Positions 1 to 10,030 of a DNA stretch of 64,000 bases are shown here, one piece after another. The notes under the pieces are model-generated. The model saw only the letters and a list, made by a program, of their open reading frames with translations. It did not search any database and was not told where the DNA came from. Each line of letters starts with the position of its first letter. The stretch's first letter is position 1. The position numbers and the translations under genes were made by a program. Origin of the DNA: Pseudomonas sp. HS6 (GTDB lineage Bacteria; Pseudomonadota; Gammaproteobacteria; Pseudomonadales; Pseudomonadaceae); assembly GCF_023375815.1 (NCBI RefSeq), contig NZ_CP067412.1:1116001-1180000 (forward strand), given 5' to 3'.

Positions 1-343
1 TGCGGGCCGCGTCAGTCATCAGGGTGTCGCGGTCGACATCGACGAACACCGGCGTGGCGCCGAGCAGGGAAATCATGTTGGCGGTGGAGACCCAGGTTTG
101 CGACGGCGTAATGACTTCATCGCCGGGGCCGATGCCCAGGGCCAGCAGGGTGATGTGCATCCCGCCCGTGGCAGACGACAGTGCAACGGCGTGTTTGCAA
201 CCCACGTACTGGGCGAACTGTTCTTCAAGTGCCTGGTTTTTCGGCCCGGTGGTGATCCAGCCGGAACGCAGTACCTGTTCGACGGCCGCAATTTCCTCAT
301 CGCCAATACTCGGGCGGGAGAAGGGGAGAAACGCCTGACTCAT
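1..343 (-). CDS. arnB: UDP-4-amino-4-deoxy-L-arabinose aminotransferase ArnB, 5' part only
   Basis: PLP-dependent aminotransferase of the DegT/DnrJ family that makes UDP-L-Ara4N for lipid A modification. Only about the first 114 residues are present because the gene runs off the left edge. The protein starts [20 protein letters not shown] and continues with the family's [10 protein letters not shown] and [10 protein letters not shown] segments and the [14 protein letters not shown] stretch. The ATG at 343 is the natural start. It would be the first gene of an arn operon reading leftwards out of the window. An ArnT-type gene and an Ais-like phosphatase lie a few kb away on the same strand. The function is clear by family resemblance; only the N-terminus can be checked here. 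Confidence 0.88.
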   Translation of the reverse strand, partial: MSQAFLPFSRPSIGDEEIAAVEQVLRSGWITTGPKNQALEEQFAQYVGCKHAVALSSATGGMHITLLALGIGPGDEVITPSQTWVSTANMISLLGATPVFVDVDRDTLMTDAAR

Positions 344-368
344 GGACACCTCATTGCGATAAATATGG

Positions 369-382
369 ACAGATCCATCTGT
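369..382. promoter_or_regulatory. Inverted repeat upstream of arnB (candidate operator)
   Basis: The 210-base gap between arnB and the divergent integrase holds ACAGAT-cc-ATCTGT, 25 bases ahead of the arnB start, and a second short palindrome GTTGCT-tg-AGCAAC at 435-448. No convincing PmrA or PhoP box was seen by eye. The sites are short and their role is inferred from position only. Confidence 0.3.
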
Positions 383-553
383 TCATCGGATCCAAAACAC
401 AGCGTAGACGCAAAAACGGGTTTTGCATCAACGAGTTGCTTGAGCAACACGCCGTCTGGGTTTGGTTGACTTTTCAGGCGTTGCCCGGCAGGTTGGGCGG
501 TACCGACTGAGGATCTATCGAGCTTAGGTTATTCCCGATTTTGTGAAAGGAAT

Positions 554-1654
554 ATGAAAAACCGGTCGGCGTATCGTTTATCTCGAATTCATACAGCCGC
601 TGTTCAGACTTCTGCGGCTTTATCGGAAAAGTCCTACTACAAGACTCTTCTTTACATCAAGTTCATTGCAGTTGTTAGTTGTTGTGCTGGACTGTTTTTA
701 CTCAAGGCCTTTCGTTTGAGCAGCTTATCCGTTACCCCTTCAGAATCCATCAGAAGTAACCCTTTGTCCTTGTATCTGGCGCGTTTGGCACCTTCCAGCC
801 AACTCACCATGCGGTACGTTTTGCAGGATGCCGCCGACCGTCTCGGCTTTGAAGACATGAATGTCGAGGACATTCCGTGGCACGCCTTACAACCTGAAGA
901 TGTGGTGGCGTTAGTCGCGGCATTGCGTGCAGACAACTATGCCCCAAACACCTCTTCACTTTATGTAAATGCCATTCGCGGCGTGATGAACGAAGCCTGG
1001 CGCATGAGCCTGATCACTCAGGATCATCTTTTGAAAATGCGTTCGGTCAAGGGCATCGCCGGCACGCGACTGTCTCAGGGGCGCAATCTGAAGCGCACGC
1101 TGATTCACGAACTGATGGAAGTCTGCGCCGCCGACCCACGACCGCAAGGGCTGCGTGACGCTGCCGTGATTGCGCTGTTGTACGGCACCGGCATGCGCAA
1201 GTCAGAGTCGGTGGATCTGGATTTGAACCAGGTGGACTTCACTGAGCGCAGCCTGTGCGTCAACGCCAAGGGCAACAAGCAACTGATCAAATACGCGCCG
1301 GCCTGGGCATTCGCCAAACTCAATGCCTGGCTGGAGTTTCGCCGTTCAGAGCTCAAGGAAGGCGAAAGCGATGATGCGTTTCTGTTCAATCGCATCCGCC
1401 GTGGCAGCCACATCACCCGCGAGCGCATCACCAAGCACGCGATCTACTACATCGCCCGCCAGCGCGGCACGCAGGTCGGAGTGAAGATCATGCCCCACGA
1501 TTTCCGGCGCTCATTCATCACCCGGGTGATCGAGGAGCATGATCTGTCGATTGCCCAGAAACTGGCGCACCACAGCAATATCCAGACGACCGCCAACTAC
1601 GACGTGCGCGACGACAACGAACGGCGCCGCGCCGTGGATCGATTTGATCTGTAG
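554..1654 (+). CDS. Tyrosine recombinase / site-specific integrase (orphan)
   Basis: Lambda-integrase family recombinase of 366 residues from the ATG at 554. The SAM-like core-binding region is about residues 75-180 and the catalytic domain is C-terminal. Catalytic residues are visible: Arg215 in GTGMRKSE, His315 and Arg318 in HDFRR, His339/His340 in LAHHSN and the nucleophile Tyr349. The first 70 residues include a hydrophobic stretch (about 33-52) unusual for this family, so the true start may be a later GTG or TTG near residue 70. No phage genes, excisionase or att repeats were seen beside it. It sits divergent from arnB and ends only 7 bases from the convergent fbpC. It is either a chromosomal XerC/D-like paralogue or the remnant of an element. 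Confidence 0.85.
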   Translation: MKNRSAYRLSRIHTAAVQTSAALSEKSYYKTLLYIKFIAVVSCCAGLFLLKAFRLSSLSVTPSESIRSNPLSLYLARLAPSSQLTMRYVLQDAADRLGFEDMNVEDIPWHALQPEDVVALVAALRADNYAPNTSSLYVNAIRGVMNEAWRMSLITQDHLLKMRSVKGIAGTRLSQGRNLKRTLIHELMEVCAADPRPQGLRDAAVIALLYGTGMRKSESVDLDLNQVDFTERSLCVNAKGNKQLIKYAPAWAFAKLNAWLEFRRSELKEGESDDAFLFNRIRRGSHITRERITKHAIYYIARQRGTQVGVKIMPHDFRRSFITRVIEEHDLSIAQKLAHHSNIQTTANYDVRDDNERRRAVDRFDL

Positions 1655-1661
1655 TCGAGCG

Positions 1662-2720
1662 TCAGGACGTTTCGAAGACGTGGGCGGCCCCGAGTATCGA
1701 GAGTTGTACGGCGCTGCCGGCCGATGGCGCATGCATCCCGGTGCTGCGCACCAGCAGCGACCGACCAGGTTCTTCGTTCGCCGGCGTACGCAGTTCGACT
1801 GTCAGGGTGCAAGTGTTGCCGCCGAAGTCGCGTTCGGTGACGACGGCATTGCAGCCCTGTGGATCGGCAGGCGCGTCGGACAGCTGAAGCTGTTCCGGGC
1901 GCAACATGATCTGCGCCGGACCGGAGAAACCGTTACTGTTCACCGCCACCCGACCCAGATCGCAATGGGCCCAGCCGGCCTCGATCTGCGCGGGCATGAC
2001 CACTGCTTCGCCGAGAAAACGTGCGGTCTGTTCGTCGTCCGGGTAGCGGTAAAGATCCATCGGATGCCCCGATTGCACCAGCCGCCCGTCACGCATGACG
2101 GCCAATTGGTCGGCAAACGACAGCGCCTCGCTTTGGTCGTGGGTGACCAAAATCGTGGTCACACCGGCCTCTTCGAGCAGGCGGGCGACCATTTTGCGCA
2201 TGGCGCCGCGCAGGCCGGTGTCGAGGGCGGAAAAGGGTTCATCCAGCAGCATCAGGCGTGGTTGCTGGGCCAGTGCCCGGGCGAGTGACACCCGTTGCTG
2301 CTGGCCACCGGACAATTCATGAGGCCAGCGCGTGGCCATGTTGGCGTTCAGGGCCACGCTGTCCATCAGCGCCTGAATGCGTTCGGTTCGGGCGTTGCCG
2401 GTCTCGGTGAGCCCGAAACCAATGTTGTCCGCCACGGTCATGTGCGGAAACAGCGCGCCATCTTGCGGCACATAGCCGATCTGCCGCTGGTAGGCGGGCA
2501 CGGCGTGGGTGCTGTCGACCAGCGTCTGGCCGTTGAGCGTGAGGCTGCCGGCGTCGGGAAATTCGAACCCGGCGATCATTCGCAGCAGCGTGGTCTTGCC
2601 GGAACCGGATGGCCCGACGATCACGGTGCGGCTGCCGGTCGGAACGGACAGGTTGATGGTGTTCAGCGCCGTTTGTGCGCCGAAGGACTTGCTGAGATTG
2701 ATGATTTCGAGAGCGTTCAT
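1662..2720 (-). CDS. fbpC: Fe(3+) ABC transporter ATP-binding protein FbpC
   Basis: Cytoplasmic ATPase that drives ferric-iron import with FbpB and FbpA. The 352-residue protein has a Walker [10 protein letters not shown] near residue 37, the signature [15 protein letters not shown], Walker [13 protein letters not shown], a switch histidine in [10 protein letters not shown], and a C-terminal TOBE-like regulatory region, as is usual for FbpC/PotA-type ATPases. Its ATG overlaps the fbpB stop by 4 bases, so translation is probably coupled. The substrate is inferred from the neighbouring binding protein. Confidence 0.9.
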   Translation of the reverse strand: MNALEIINLSKSFGAQTALNTINLSVPTGSRTVIVGPSGSGKTTLLRMIAGFEFPDAGSLTLNGQTLVDSTHAVPAYQRQIGYVPQDGALFPHMTVADNIGFGLTETGNARTERIQALMDSVALNANMATRWPHELSGGQQQRVSLARALAQQPRLMLLDEPFSALDTGLRGAMRKMVARLLEEAGVTTILVTHDQSEALSFADQLAVMRDGRLVQSGHPMDLYRYPDDEQTARFLGEAVVMPAQIEAGWAHCDLGRVAVNSNGFSGPAQIMLRPEQLQLSDAPADPQGCNAVVTERDFGGNTCTLTVELRTPANEEPGRSLLVRSTGMHAPSAGSAVQLSILGAAHVFETS

Positions 2721-4312
2721 CGGCCGGCACTGCGCCTGGATTGGTGATAGAGAATGGCCGTGAGCGGCAGCGAAAGCACCACCATCAGCAGGGCGTAAGG
2801 CGCTGCGGCGGCGTAGTCGATTTCGCTGGTCATGGCCCAGAAACCGGTGGCCAGGGTGCGCGTGCCGTTGGGCGCGAGCAACAGGGTTGCGGTCAATTCA
2901 TTGGTGATCGCCAGGAACACCAGTGCGGCACCTGCCGCCGCACCCGGCGCGGCCAGGCGCAGGGTGATCAGCCACAAGGCGCGCAGTGGCGAGCGACCGA
3001 GGCTTTGCGCGATGTTTTCCAGCTCCACCGGTGCCTGGGCGAAACCGGCACGCAGGCTGACCAGCGCTCGCGGCAGAAACATCAGCAGGTACGCCAGCAG
3101 CACGGTGATGGTGGTCTGGTAGATCGGCCGGGCGAAGTGGATCGTCACGGTGACCAGCGCCAGTGCCACGACAATCCCCGGCAGAGAACTGGTGATGTAG
3201 TTACAGCCTTCAAGCAGACGTTGCAGCTTGCCGGGCGCGCGGATCGACAGCCAGGCAATCGGAATCGCGGCAAGGCTGGTCAACAACGCACCGGCCACGC
3301 CGAACGACAGGGTCTGAAGCAACGCCGGCAACAGTTCTTCGCCTTGCCAGACTTCGGCGCCGCCGGCGATCAGCCATTTGCCGAGTGTCAGCATCGGCAC
3401 GCCGAGGGCCAGCAGGCAGGTCAGGACTTGCAGACACAGCCCCAGCGCGGCGGTGCCACGTTTGAGGCGTACGGTCCGCTGTTCCCGGGCGCTGCCGGAA
3501 CCGACCCGGGCATAACGCGCCTGGCCTCGGGCGCTGGACTCCACGGTCAGCATCGCCAGACAGCACAGCGCCAATACACTGGCGAGCATGTTGGCGGCCG
3601 GGCCGTTAAAGGTCGATTTGAACTGATCGAAAATGGCCGTGGTGAACGTGTCGAAGCGGATCATCGCGTACAGGCCGTATTCGGCCAGCAAGTGCAGACC
3701 CACCAACAGCGCACCGCCACAGATCGCCAGACGCAATTGCGGCAAGACTACCCGGAAAAACACGGCCCACGGTTTCAGACCCAGGGATTCGGCAACGTCT
3801 TCAATCGCCGGGTCGAGACGACGCAACGTCGCCGCAATCGGCAGATAGAGGAACGGAAAATAGGCGATCACCGACACCAGCACGCCGGCCGGCAATCCAT
3901 TGATTGACGGAATCAGGCTGACCCACGCGTAACTGTGCACGAACGCCGGCACCGCCAGCGGCGCGACTGCCAGCAGTGACCACAAGCGCCGACCCGGCAG
4001 ATCGGTGCGTTCGGTCAGCCAGGCGAGGGTCGTGCCCAGCACAATGCAGATTGGCAGAGTGATCAACACCAGCAATACGGTGTTGATCAGCAGTTCGGCC
4101 ACTCGAGGGCGGAAGATTAAGGCTTCTATGGTTGCCCAACCGGTGTACCACGACACGCCGATGACAAAACCGATTGGCAGTAACGACAGCAGTGAAACAC
4201 TGATCGCCAGCACGACCACCCAAGGGCTCCCGCGACCGTTGAGGGCGCGGGTCCTGCGTGAAAGGTTGGCGGGGGGCGCCGCAGCGATCCCCGCCGGTAG
4301 AGGTTCAGGCAT
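2717..4312 (-). CDS. fbpB: Fe(3+) ABC transporter permease FbpB
   Basis: Inner-membrane permease of 531 residues with two fused permease halves of about six helices each, as in FbpB/HitB/SfuB. Each half carries an EAA-type loop contacting the ATPase: [17 protein letters not shown] in the first and [19 protein letters not shown] in the second. An in-frame TTG lies directly before the ATG; the ATG at 4312 is taken as the start. It follows fbpA by three bases and overlaps fbpC by four, giving an fbpABC operon. Confidence 0.9.
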   Translation of the reverse strand: MPEPLPAGIAAAPPANLSRRTRALNGRGSPWVVVLAISVSLLSLLPIGFVIGVSWYTGWATIEALIFRPRVAELLINTVLLVLITLPICIVLGTTLAWLTERTDLPGRRLWSLLAVAPLAVPAFVHSYAWVSLIPSINGLPAGVLVSVIAYFPFLYLPIAATLRRLDPAIEDVAESLGLKPWAVFFRVVLPQLRLAICGGALLVGLHLLAEYGLYAMIRFDTFTTAIFDQFKSTFNGPAANMLASVLALCCLAMLTVESSARGQARYARVGSGSAREQRTVRLKRGTAALGLCLQVLTCLLALGVPMLTLGKWLIAGGAEVWQGEELLPALLQTLSFGVAGALLTSLAAIPIAWLSIRAPGKLQRLLEGCNYITSSLPGIVVALALVTVTIHFARPIYQTTITVLLAYLLMFLPRALVSLRAGFAQAPVELENIAQSLGRSPLRALWLITLRLAAPGAAAGAALVFLAITNELTATLLLAPNGTRTLATGFWAMTSEIDYAAAAPYALLMVVLSLPLTAILYHQSRRSAGR

Positions 4313-4315
4313 CAA

Positions 4316-5329
4316 TTACAGCAGTCCTGCCTGGGTCATCAGCTCGACGGCTTTCTTGCTGTCGAGCTTCGATGCGTCGACTTTTGGCGCGTCCAGATCC
4401 TTCAATGGCACCAGTTTGGCGTTGGATGCTGCGTCCTTGCCCACGGCGTATTCAAAGGAATTGCCGGTGCGCAGAATTTCCTGGCCTTGTTTGCCAGTGA
4501 CGTATTGGAGGAATTTCTGAGCTTCTTCCTGATGTTTGCTGGACGCCAGCACACCACCACCGGAAATGCTCACGAACGCGCCCGGGTCCTGATGCTTGAA
4601 GTAGTGCAGGGCGGTGTTCTTGCTGTTTTCGCCGGTCTTGGATTGATCGACGAAGTAGTAATAGTGATAGATCACGCCGCTGTCGATCTGCCCGGCGTTG
4701 ACCGCTTTGAGCACGGAGCTGTTGCCACGGTAGGCGGTGAAGTTGGCTTTCATGCCCTTGAGCCATTCAAGGGTGGCGGCTTCGCCTTTCTGTTCCAGCA
4801 CGGCGGCGACAATGGCCTGGAAATCCGCACCGGCAGGGGAGGCGGCCCAGCGACCTTTCCAGGCTGGGGAGGCGAGGTCCGTCAGGGATTTTGGCAGGTC
4901 TCTTTCCGCCAGTTTGGCCGGGTTATAGACGAACACGGTGGAGCGAGCGGCGATGCCGACCCACTGGCCGTGCGCCGGACGATAGGCTGCCCCCACCTGT
5001 TCAAGGGTGGCCGGCGCGACCGGGGCGAACAGCTTGGCGTTGTCCACCAGCACCATCGCCGGGGAGTTTTCCGTCAGGAACACGTCAGCCGGAGAGGACG
5101 CGCCTTCCTGCACGATCTGGTTGCCCATTTCCGTGTCGTCGCCGTTGCGGATCGTCACCGGGATCCCGGTTTCTTCGGTGAAGCCGGCGACCCATGCTTT
5201 GGTCAGGGTTTCATGCTGGGCGTTGTAGACCACGATGCCAACGGAGTCGGCGGCAAACACCTGGCCGGCAGCGAGCAGCGCCGTCGCCAGGACAGCGTGC
5301 TTGAGAAAGGACGGAATGGATGAACTCAT
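4316..5329 (-). CDS. fbpA: Periplasmic Fe(3+)-binding protein FbpA
   Basis: Secreted solute-binding protein of 337 residues. It begins with a signal peptide ending VFA-ADS near residue 27. The mature start VGIVVYNAQHETLTKAW is typical of the FbpA/FutA/AfuA class, and the paired tyrosines of YHYYYFVDQ (about residue 217) match the iron-ligand tyrosines of the family. It is the first gene of the fbpABC operon. A Fur-box-like palindrome lies about 55 bases upstream, consistent with iron repression. Confidence 0.9.
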   Translation of the reverse strand: MSSSIPSFLKHAVLATALLAAGQVFAADSVGIVVYNAQHETLTKAWVAGFTEETGIPVTIRNGDDTEMGNQIVQEGASSPADVFLTENSPAMVLVDNAKLFAPVAPATLEQVGAAYRPAHGQWVGIAARSTVFVYNPAKLAERDLPKSLTDLASPAWKGRWAASPAGADFQAIVAAVLEQKGEAATLEWLKGMKANFTAYRGNSSVLKAVNAGQIDSGVIYHYYYFVDQSKTGENSKNTALHYFKHQDPGAFVSISGGGVLASSKHQEEAQKFLQYVTGKQGQEILRTGNSFEYAVGKDAASNAKLVPLKDLDAPKVDASKLDSKKAVELMTQAGLL

Positions 5330-5383
5330 GACGGGGCAGCTCCTGTTTTTTAGACGTTATGGGCAACCGTTCGCAGGGTTTTC

Positions 5384-5402
5384 AATGCGAATGATTTGCA
5401 TA
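5384..5402. promoter_or_regulatory. Candidate Fur box upstream of fbpA
   Basis: AATGCGAAT-g-ATTTGCATA is a 9-1-9 imperfect palindrome with seven of nine paired positions. It resembles the 19-bp Fur consensus (NATNAT-type half sites). Its position, just ahead of the iron transporter start, fits a repressor site. This is inferred by eye only. Confidence 0.5.
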
Positions 5403-5503
5403 TGTTGGCTGGCTGGCAATGTAGAGAGGCAAATGAGAAAAAAACGTCAAACAAACCGTTAATACATGTCATTGCCATTCAGGTTAGCAGTCACTTGGCG
5501 GGG

Positions 5504-5523
5504 ACGCCGGGCGAACCCGGCGT
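5504..5523. terminator. GC-rich hairpin between fbpA and the GT39 gene
   Basis: ACGCCGGG-cgaa-CCCGGCGT forms an 8-bp stem just beyond the stop of the minus-strand glycosyltransferase gene. On the minus strand no U-run follows; on the plus strand TGTCTTT follows. It may end minus-strand transcription, but it is not a textbook terminator. Confidence 0.4.
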
Positions 5524-5529
5524 TGTCTT

Positions 5530-7059
5530 TCAGGAGCCTTGGGGGAGGTAGGCGACGCTTTGATCTTCGCGGCCGTGGAACAGCTGTTCGCCCCGTGTGG
5601 GCGTGGTGGTGATGACCTGATGATCGTGGCTGAGGTTATTCAGCGGTATGGGATCGCCGGTTCGGTACTGCGCGACGAAAATGGTCCGTTGCGGGTCCCA
5701 ATGCCGGCCGCTGGTGCGCTCCAGCCACTCGAACATCGCGGCGGCATCGCCGTCACGGGGGAAATCCCGGGTTTCCGGCACGTAGTAGAACGGTGCGCCG
5801 CCAGTCTGCAGGTACATCGGAACCTTGTTGTCCACCTCGACCATGACCATATGCCACTGACTCAATGGCGCCTTTTGGCTGGCTTGCAGGCGCACGGTCT
5901 CGCCAAAACGGATCGCGCCGCCACCGCTGTTGGTCCACGGATAAAGCACGCCGAGAATGCCGGCCAGCAGGACAGTGGCCACGCCGAAGCCTATTTTCAG
6001 TCCACGCCCGCCGAACGGGCTTTCGGCATTACGCGCGGCCATGCGTCTGGTGATCCACCAGGCCCCGAGCAGTTGCGCGAACGGCACGAGCGGCAGCACG
6101 TAGTAACTGCGCCGACTGCCGCTGGCGGTGAAGAACAGCATCAACAACCCCAGGCCCTGAATCAGCCAGCGGGTGTCCGGTTCGATGTGTTTCCAGTTAC
6201 GCGCGGCAACCCACAAAGCGATGATCCAGCACGGCGCCCAGGGCAGGGTATAAACCGGCAGATACAACAAATAGGTGTAGATCGGGCCGATGTTGTCGAA
6301 CGGCTGGAAAAACCGCACGACGTTTTCCCGCAAGACCAGCCCCAGGCCGCTTTCCCCGTAGCTCGGTGCGCCGTAGAGGTGGGACAGCAGGAACGGCGTC
6401 ATATAGAACGCCCCAGCTACCACCAACGCCGCGAGCAGGCGCAGGTTGAGATGGCGCTTCCAGCGGCCTTCATTCAGTAGATGCGGCAACAGCACCAGCC
6501 CCGGCAGGATAAAACCGATCAGGCCTTTGAATAAAGAAGTCAGGGACAGCAAAACGCAGAACACTAAATAGCGTGAAAACCGAGTGTCATCCGGCCCGCG
6601 CCAGTACCACCAGACCGCCGCCAACACGCCGCACACCGTCAGGATGTCGGCCGTGGCGACCCGTGCCCAGAACACGAAATAGAACGTGGTCGCCAGCATC
6701 CACCCGGCGATCAGGCCGGTGCCTTTTCGAAACAGGCGCTCGCCCAGCAGGTACACCAGCCACACGCTCAACCACGCGGAGACCACCGAAGACAGGCGCA
6801 ACGACCAGTGATCCAGGCCACCGGTCAACCAGGCAGTCGCGGTGATCAACCAATACGACAACAACGGTTTGTCGTAGTAGGGATCGCCCTTGAGGTACGG
6901 GTCGAAGTAATCGCCGCTTTGCAGCATCTGCAACGCGATGTTGGCCCAGCGGGTTTCCGCGCCCCAGAGTTCTCGGCTGCCCAGACCGAGCAGCAACATC
7001 AGGGCGCTGGCCGCCAGCAGGAGCAGCAGGGCGCCCCGTTCGTTGTTGCGCAAGGTCAT
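5530..7059 (-). CDS. GT39-family membrane glycosyltransferase (ArnT-like paralogue)
   Basis: Polytopic membrane protein of 509 residues with about 11-12 helices in its first 400 residues and a soluble C-terminal part. The first periplasmic loop has the fold-typical [19 protein letters not shown] and [10 protein letters not shown] segments, corresponding to PDETRY and [10 protein letters not shown] of ArnT. The usual Asp-Glu pair is Ala-Glu here. It probably moves a sugar from a polyprenyl-phosphate carrier onto an envelope acceptor. Its ATG overlaps the stop of the arnT gene by 4 bases, so the two are co-transcribed. The acceptor is unknown. Confidence 0.8.
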   Translation of the reverse strand: MTLRNNERGALLLLLAASALMLLLGLGSRELWGAETRWANIALQMLQSGDYFDPYLKGDPYYDKPLLSYWLITATAWLTGGLDHWSLRLSSVVSAWLSVWLVYLLGERLFRKGTGLIAGWMLATTFYFVFWARVATADILTVCGVLAAVWWYWRGPDDTRFSRYLVFCVLLSLTSLFKGLIGFILPGLVLLPHLLNEGRWKRHLNLRLLAALVVAGAFYMTPFLLSHLYGAPSYGESGLGLVLRENVVRFFQPFDNIGPIYTYLLYLPVYTLPWAPCWIIALWVAARNWKHIEPDTRWLIQGLGLLMLFFTASGSRRSYYVLPLVPFAQLLGAWWITRRMAARNAESPFGGRGLKIGFGVATVLLAGILGVLYPWTNSGGGAIRFGETVRLQASQKAPLSQWHMVMVEVDNKVPMYLQTGGAPFYYVPETRDFPRDGDAAAMFEWLERTSGRHWDPQRTIFVAQYRTGDPIPLNNLSHDHQVITTTPTRGEQLFHGREDQSVAYLPQGS

Positions 7060-8768
7060 GGTTTGATCTGCGGGAATATGAAGATTTGCAGATTGCCGCG
7101 CCGGTAATGCTTGCCGTCCACCGGCAGCAATCCGACTTCCTGCTCTTCTTGAGTACTGTTGACGCGCAAGACCACACCGACCGCGCCTTTTTTACGCGCA
7201 TCCGTCATCCATTCCCCGACGCTTTCCATACTGACCTTGCGTGATGCCATGGCAGGGTCTTCGAGGCCGTATTTCAGTTCGCCAACGGTGTTGAACAGAT
7301 CCACTTGCGGCCGCTTCAAGCGCCACGACAGTGCGGAGGCCGCGCCCAGGTCGTTGCTCAGCAGGGACGTGGTTTCACTCAGTTCCTGTTGATGCTCGGC
7401 AATGAACTGGTCAGGCATCTTGCTGTTGACGATCTGCGCCGGCATGGCCGCAGGCAGCAATGCCACCAGCAGACCGATACCCAGCGCCGGCATGGCCCAT
7501 AACGTCAGTGGTCGCAGCACCTGCAAGGCGTTGGCGATGATCCAGCCCACCAGCACGATGTACACCAGCGACAGGCTGAACATCTCGGTGTTTTCGTAGA
7601 TTTCCTTGGTCGCTTGCAGATAAAACAGTGCAACCAGCGCCGCACTGGCGATGATGGTGTTGATCACCCCGTTCAGGCGCAGGACGCGGCCACTGTTCTG
7701 ATTCAGCCAGTTGACCACGGTCTGTCCCATCAACAGCGCGACGGGAAGCAGGCACGGCATGATGTAGGTCGGCAGTTTGCCGCTGCTCAGGCTGAAAAAG
7801 ACCAGTGGCAGCAGGAACCACAACGCAAGGTAGGCGGTTTTCGCCTCACGCTTTTCGCGCCACGCCCGCAGGAGCGTCGAAGGCAGCAGTACCGCCCACG
7901 GCAGGGTGGAGGCAAACAGCAATGGCAGGTAAAACCACCACGGGCGGGCATGTTGCGCGGCATCGCCGGCGGCAAAGCGACGGATGTGCTCGTGCCAGAA
8001 GAAGAACCTCCAGAAGTCAGGTTCCCGATAATGAACAGCCAACACCCACGGCAGGCTGATCAGCACGCAAACCACCACAGCGACCAGTCCGTAACGCACC
8101 AGTTCGCCGAAACGGCGTTGCCAGATCATGTAGGGCAGGGCGATCAGCACCGGCAGCAGCAAGGCCAGAAAGCCCTTGGTCATCAGGCCCATGCCACACG
8201 CGATACCGAGCAGCGCCCAGCCACCCAGGCGGGCGCGAGGGGTCTCGCTGTCGATGGCAAACCATACGGCGACCATGCTCAGGTTGACCCATAAGGTGAA
8301 CTGCGGATCGAGGTTGGCATAACCGGCCTGACCGGCAATCAGCCCGAAACTCATATAAAGCAGGGCGCTCGCGGCGCTGATGCGCGGGTTGTTCCAGAGC
8401 CGGCGGGCCATCAGGTAGGTCAGCCAGACGCTGGCGCCGGTACTCAGCGCCGAAGCGATACGCACGCCGAACAGGTTGTCACCGAAAATCGCCTGACCGA
8501 TCGCAATCATCCAGTAACCGGCGATCGGCTTCTCGAAATAACGGATACCCATGAAATGCGGGGCAACCCAGTTGCCGCTGAGCAGCATTTCCTGGCTGAT
8601 CTGGCCGTAGCGGGTTTCATCGGGGATCCACAGGCCGTGAGTCATCAACGGCAGCAGGTAAAACACCACGAAAGCCAGAATCAGGCCGGGGATGGCCAGA
8701 CGTTCGAAAGTTGTGGGTTGTGAAAAATGACGGGCAGCGTGTCGGAGCGGGTTGTTTTCAGACGTCAT
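7056..8768 (-). CDS. arnT: Undecaprenyl phosphate-alpha-L-Ara4N transferase ArnT (lipid A 4-amino-arabinosyltransferase)
   Basis: Inner-membrane GT39 enzyme of 570 residues that transfers L-Ara4N to lipid A and thereby confers polymyxin resistance. ArnT hallmarks are present in order: [72 protein letters not shown] and, in the C-terminal domain, GELKYGL. It leads a two-gene operon with the downstream GT39 paralogue. If the arn operon starting at arnB also carries arnT outside the window, this is a second copy. Confidence 0.85.
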   Translation of the reverse strand: MTSENNPLRHAARHFSQPTTFERLAIPGLILAFVVFYLLPLMTHGLWIPDETRYGQISQEMLLSGNWVAPHFMGIRYFEKPIAGYWMIAIGQAIFGDNLFGVRIASALSTGASVWLTYLMARRLWNNPRISAASALLYMSFGLIAGQAGYANLDPQFTLWVNLSMVAVWFAIDSETPRARLGGWALLGIACGMGLMTKGFLALLLPVLIALPYMIWQRRFGELVRYGLVAVVVCVLISLPWVLAVHYREPDFWRFFFWHEHIRRFAAGDAAQHARPWWFYLPLLFASTLPWAVLLPSTLLRAWREKREAKTAYLALWFLLPLVFFSLSSGKLPTYIMPCLLPVALLMGQTVVNWLNQNSGRVLRLNGVINTIIASAALVALFYLQATKEIYENTEMFSLSLVYIVLVGWIIANALQVLRPLTLWAMPALGIGLLVALLPAAMPAQIVNSKMPDQFIAEHQQELSETTSLLSNDLGAASALSWRLKRPQVDLFNTVGELKYGLEDPAMASRKVSMESVGEWMTDARKKGAVGVVLRVNSTQEEQEVGLLPVDGKHYRRGNLQIFIFPQIKP

Positions 8769-9050
8769 GACAGAGCCTTGGTACCGAACGAAGTTCTTGT
8801 GTCGATGACCAGCCCGGCGCGTTCCTGAGCGAGCGTGTCATCGTGTTGAATGAATGCAGGTGTCGGGCATTTCCTGTATCCAGAGAACTGTCGTACCTCC
8901 AGGCCGAAGTTCTCGCGATATAGCCAAGCTTAAAAAAAACAGTTGTCCAGTAAAACGGGGGCAGATACATCTCTCATTACAAAATAATGAAAACTGCTCT
9001 TGGCTAGTTGAAAAAAAGTTCAGCCTTGTCGGCCCGATCCAACTAAAGCA

Positions 9051-9704
9051 TTAATGACTATTGAGTTGGGACCAGGCGTCGGCATTCAGGATGCCCAGCA
9101 CTTTAAGTTGCCCCTTGTCATCGATGCGTACGAACAGGGTGCTGCCGTAATCGGCGGCGATCGCGTGGGGGAAACCGGTCTGCTTTTCAAAATCGCTGAT
9201 GCAGCCGCTGTGGGTGACCAGCACCATATTGCGTTGCGCCACTTTGTGCGCCACCACGTCGTTGCGCAGTGAAGCACCACAGGACTCAAGCCAGATCTGG
9301 GCGGCGGCGTCCTGGCCGAACATGGCACGCGCTGTTTGCACGGTACGCGTCAGCGGGCTGGTGAACACCTGAGCCTGCTGCATGCCCAGTGCCACGAAGC
9401 CTTTGCCCACCAGCGCTGCAGAGTCGTTGCCGGCCTGAGTGATACCGTCGGCCGGGCCCAGGCAAAGATTGTCGGAACGGTCGCAACGTTCGGCATGACG
9501 CACCAGAGCAACGACTTCGCCGGCCTGCCAGGCCTTGGTCAAATCAGCCTTGGCCGCATGGCCGGCCTGGCCCAGATCGATGGGCGAACGGGTCATCCAG
9601 ACGAAGCCGCTGACCAGCGCAATGACCAGCAACGAACCGAGGATGGTCAGCAGTCTTCCCAGTCGCAGCGTCCGGCGTTGTTTATATGTCGCTGTTAATT
9701 GCAT
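9051..9704 (-). CDS. Ais/PmrG-like histidine phosphatase, membrane anchored
   Basis: Phosphohistidine-type phosphatase of 217 residues. It has an N-terminal membrane segment (about residues 18-37) and the catalytic RHAER motif at residues 69-73. Further family elements are TSPLTRTVQTAR and the second catalytic histidine in VLVTHSGC. The ATG at 9704 is chosen over an upstream in-frame start because GGAG lies six bases before it. In enterobacteria Ais, an LPS core heptose(II)-phosphate phosphatase, sits beside the arn operon, and here too Ara4N genes are nearby. The LPS substrate is an inference. Confidence 0.75.
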   Translation of the reverse strand: MQLTATYKQRRTLRLGRLLTILGSLLVIALVSGFVWMTRSPIDLGQAGHAAKADLTKAWQAGEVVALVRHAERCDRSDNLCLGPADGITQAGNDSAALVGKGFVALGMQQAQVFTSPLTRTVQTARAMFGQDAAAQIWLESCGASLRNDVVAHKVAQRNMVLVTHSGCISDFEKQTGFPHAIAADYGSTLFVRIDDKGQLKVLGILNADAWSQLNSH

Positions 9705-10030
9705 CTGTCGCTCCACGGCATGCCCCTTGACGTCGCAGGCGAGATTGGCCGGCGATTTAACCAACTTTTATAGTTTTGAACTTGAATATTGGCTGAACAT
9801 TACGTTTGTGCACGTTGGGGGGCAGTGAAGAACATGTGAAAATTTTGCGAGAGTTGAAAACGCGCAATTAATCGGGTGTTTGATAACCAGACTCAAATAC
9901 CCTTTTTTTACCGGTCTGGCTTAACAAATGTTTATGTTTGCGGTGAAGCTGCGCAGGTTCGGTCAATGTCGCGGCGCTCGCCTGTTTTTGACCGCGAAGT
10001 CTGAAATCGGCAGTGGAGTCATCGACCCGA
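9705..10030. other. Intergenic region between ais-like gene and sensor kinase
   Basis: About 325 bases of AT-richer divergent promoter region. No convincing ORF, RNA or operator palindrome was recognised. No response-regulator gene is present here. Confidence 0.5.

Noticed and set aside
2741..3907. Long plus-strand ORF of 388 residues
   Set aside because: It is the reverse-strand shadow of the fbpB permease gene, with Gln/Arg/Gly-rich sequence and no domain.
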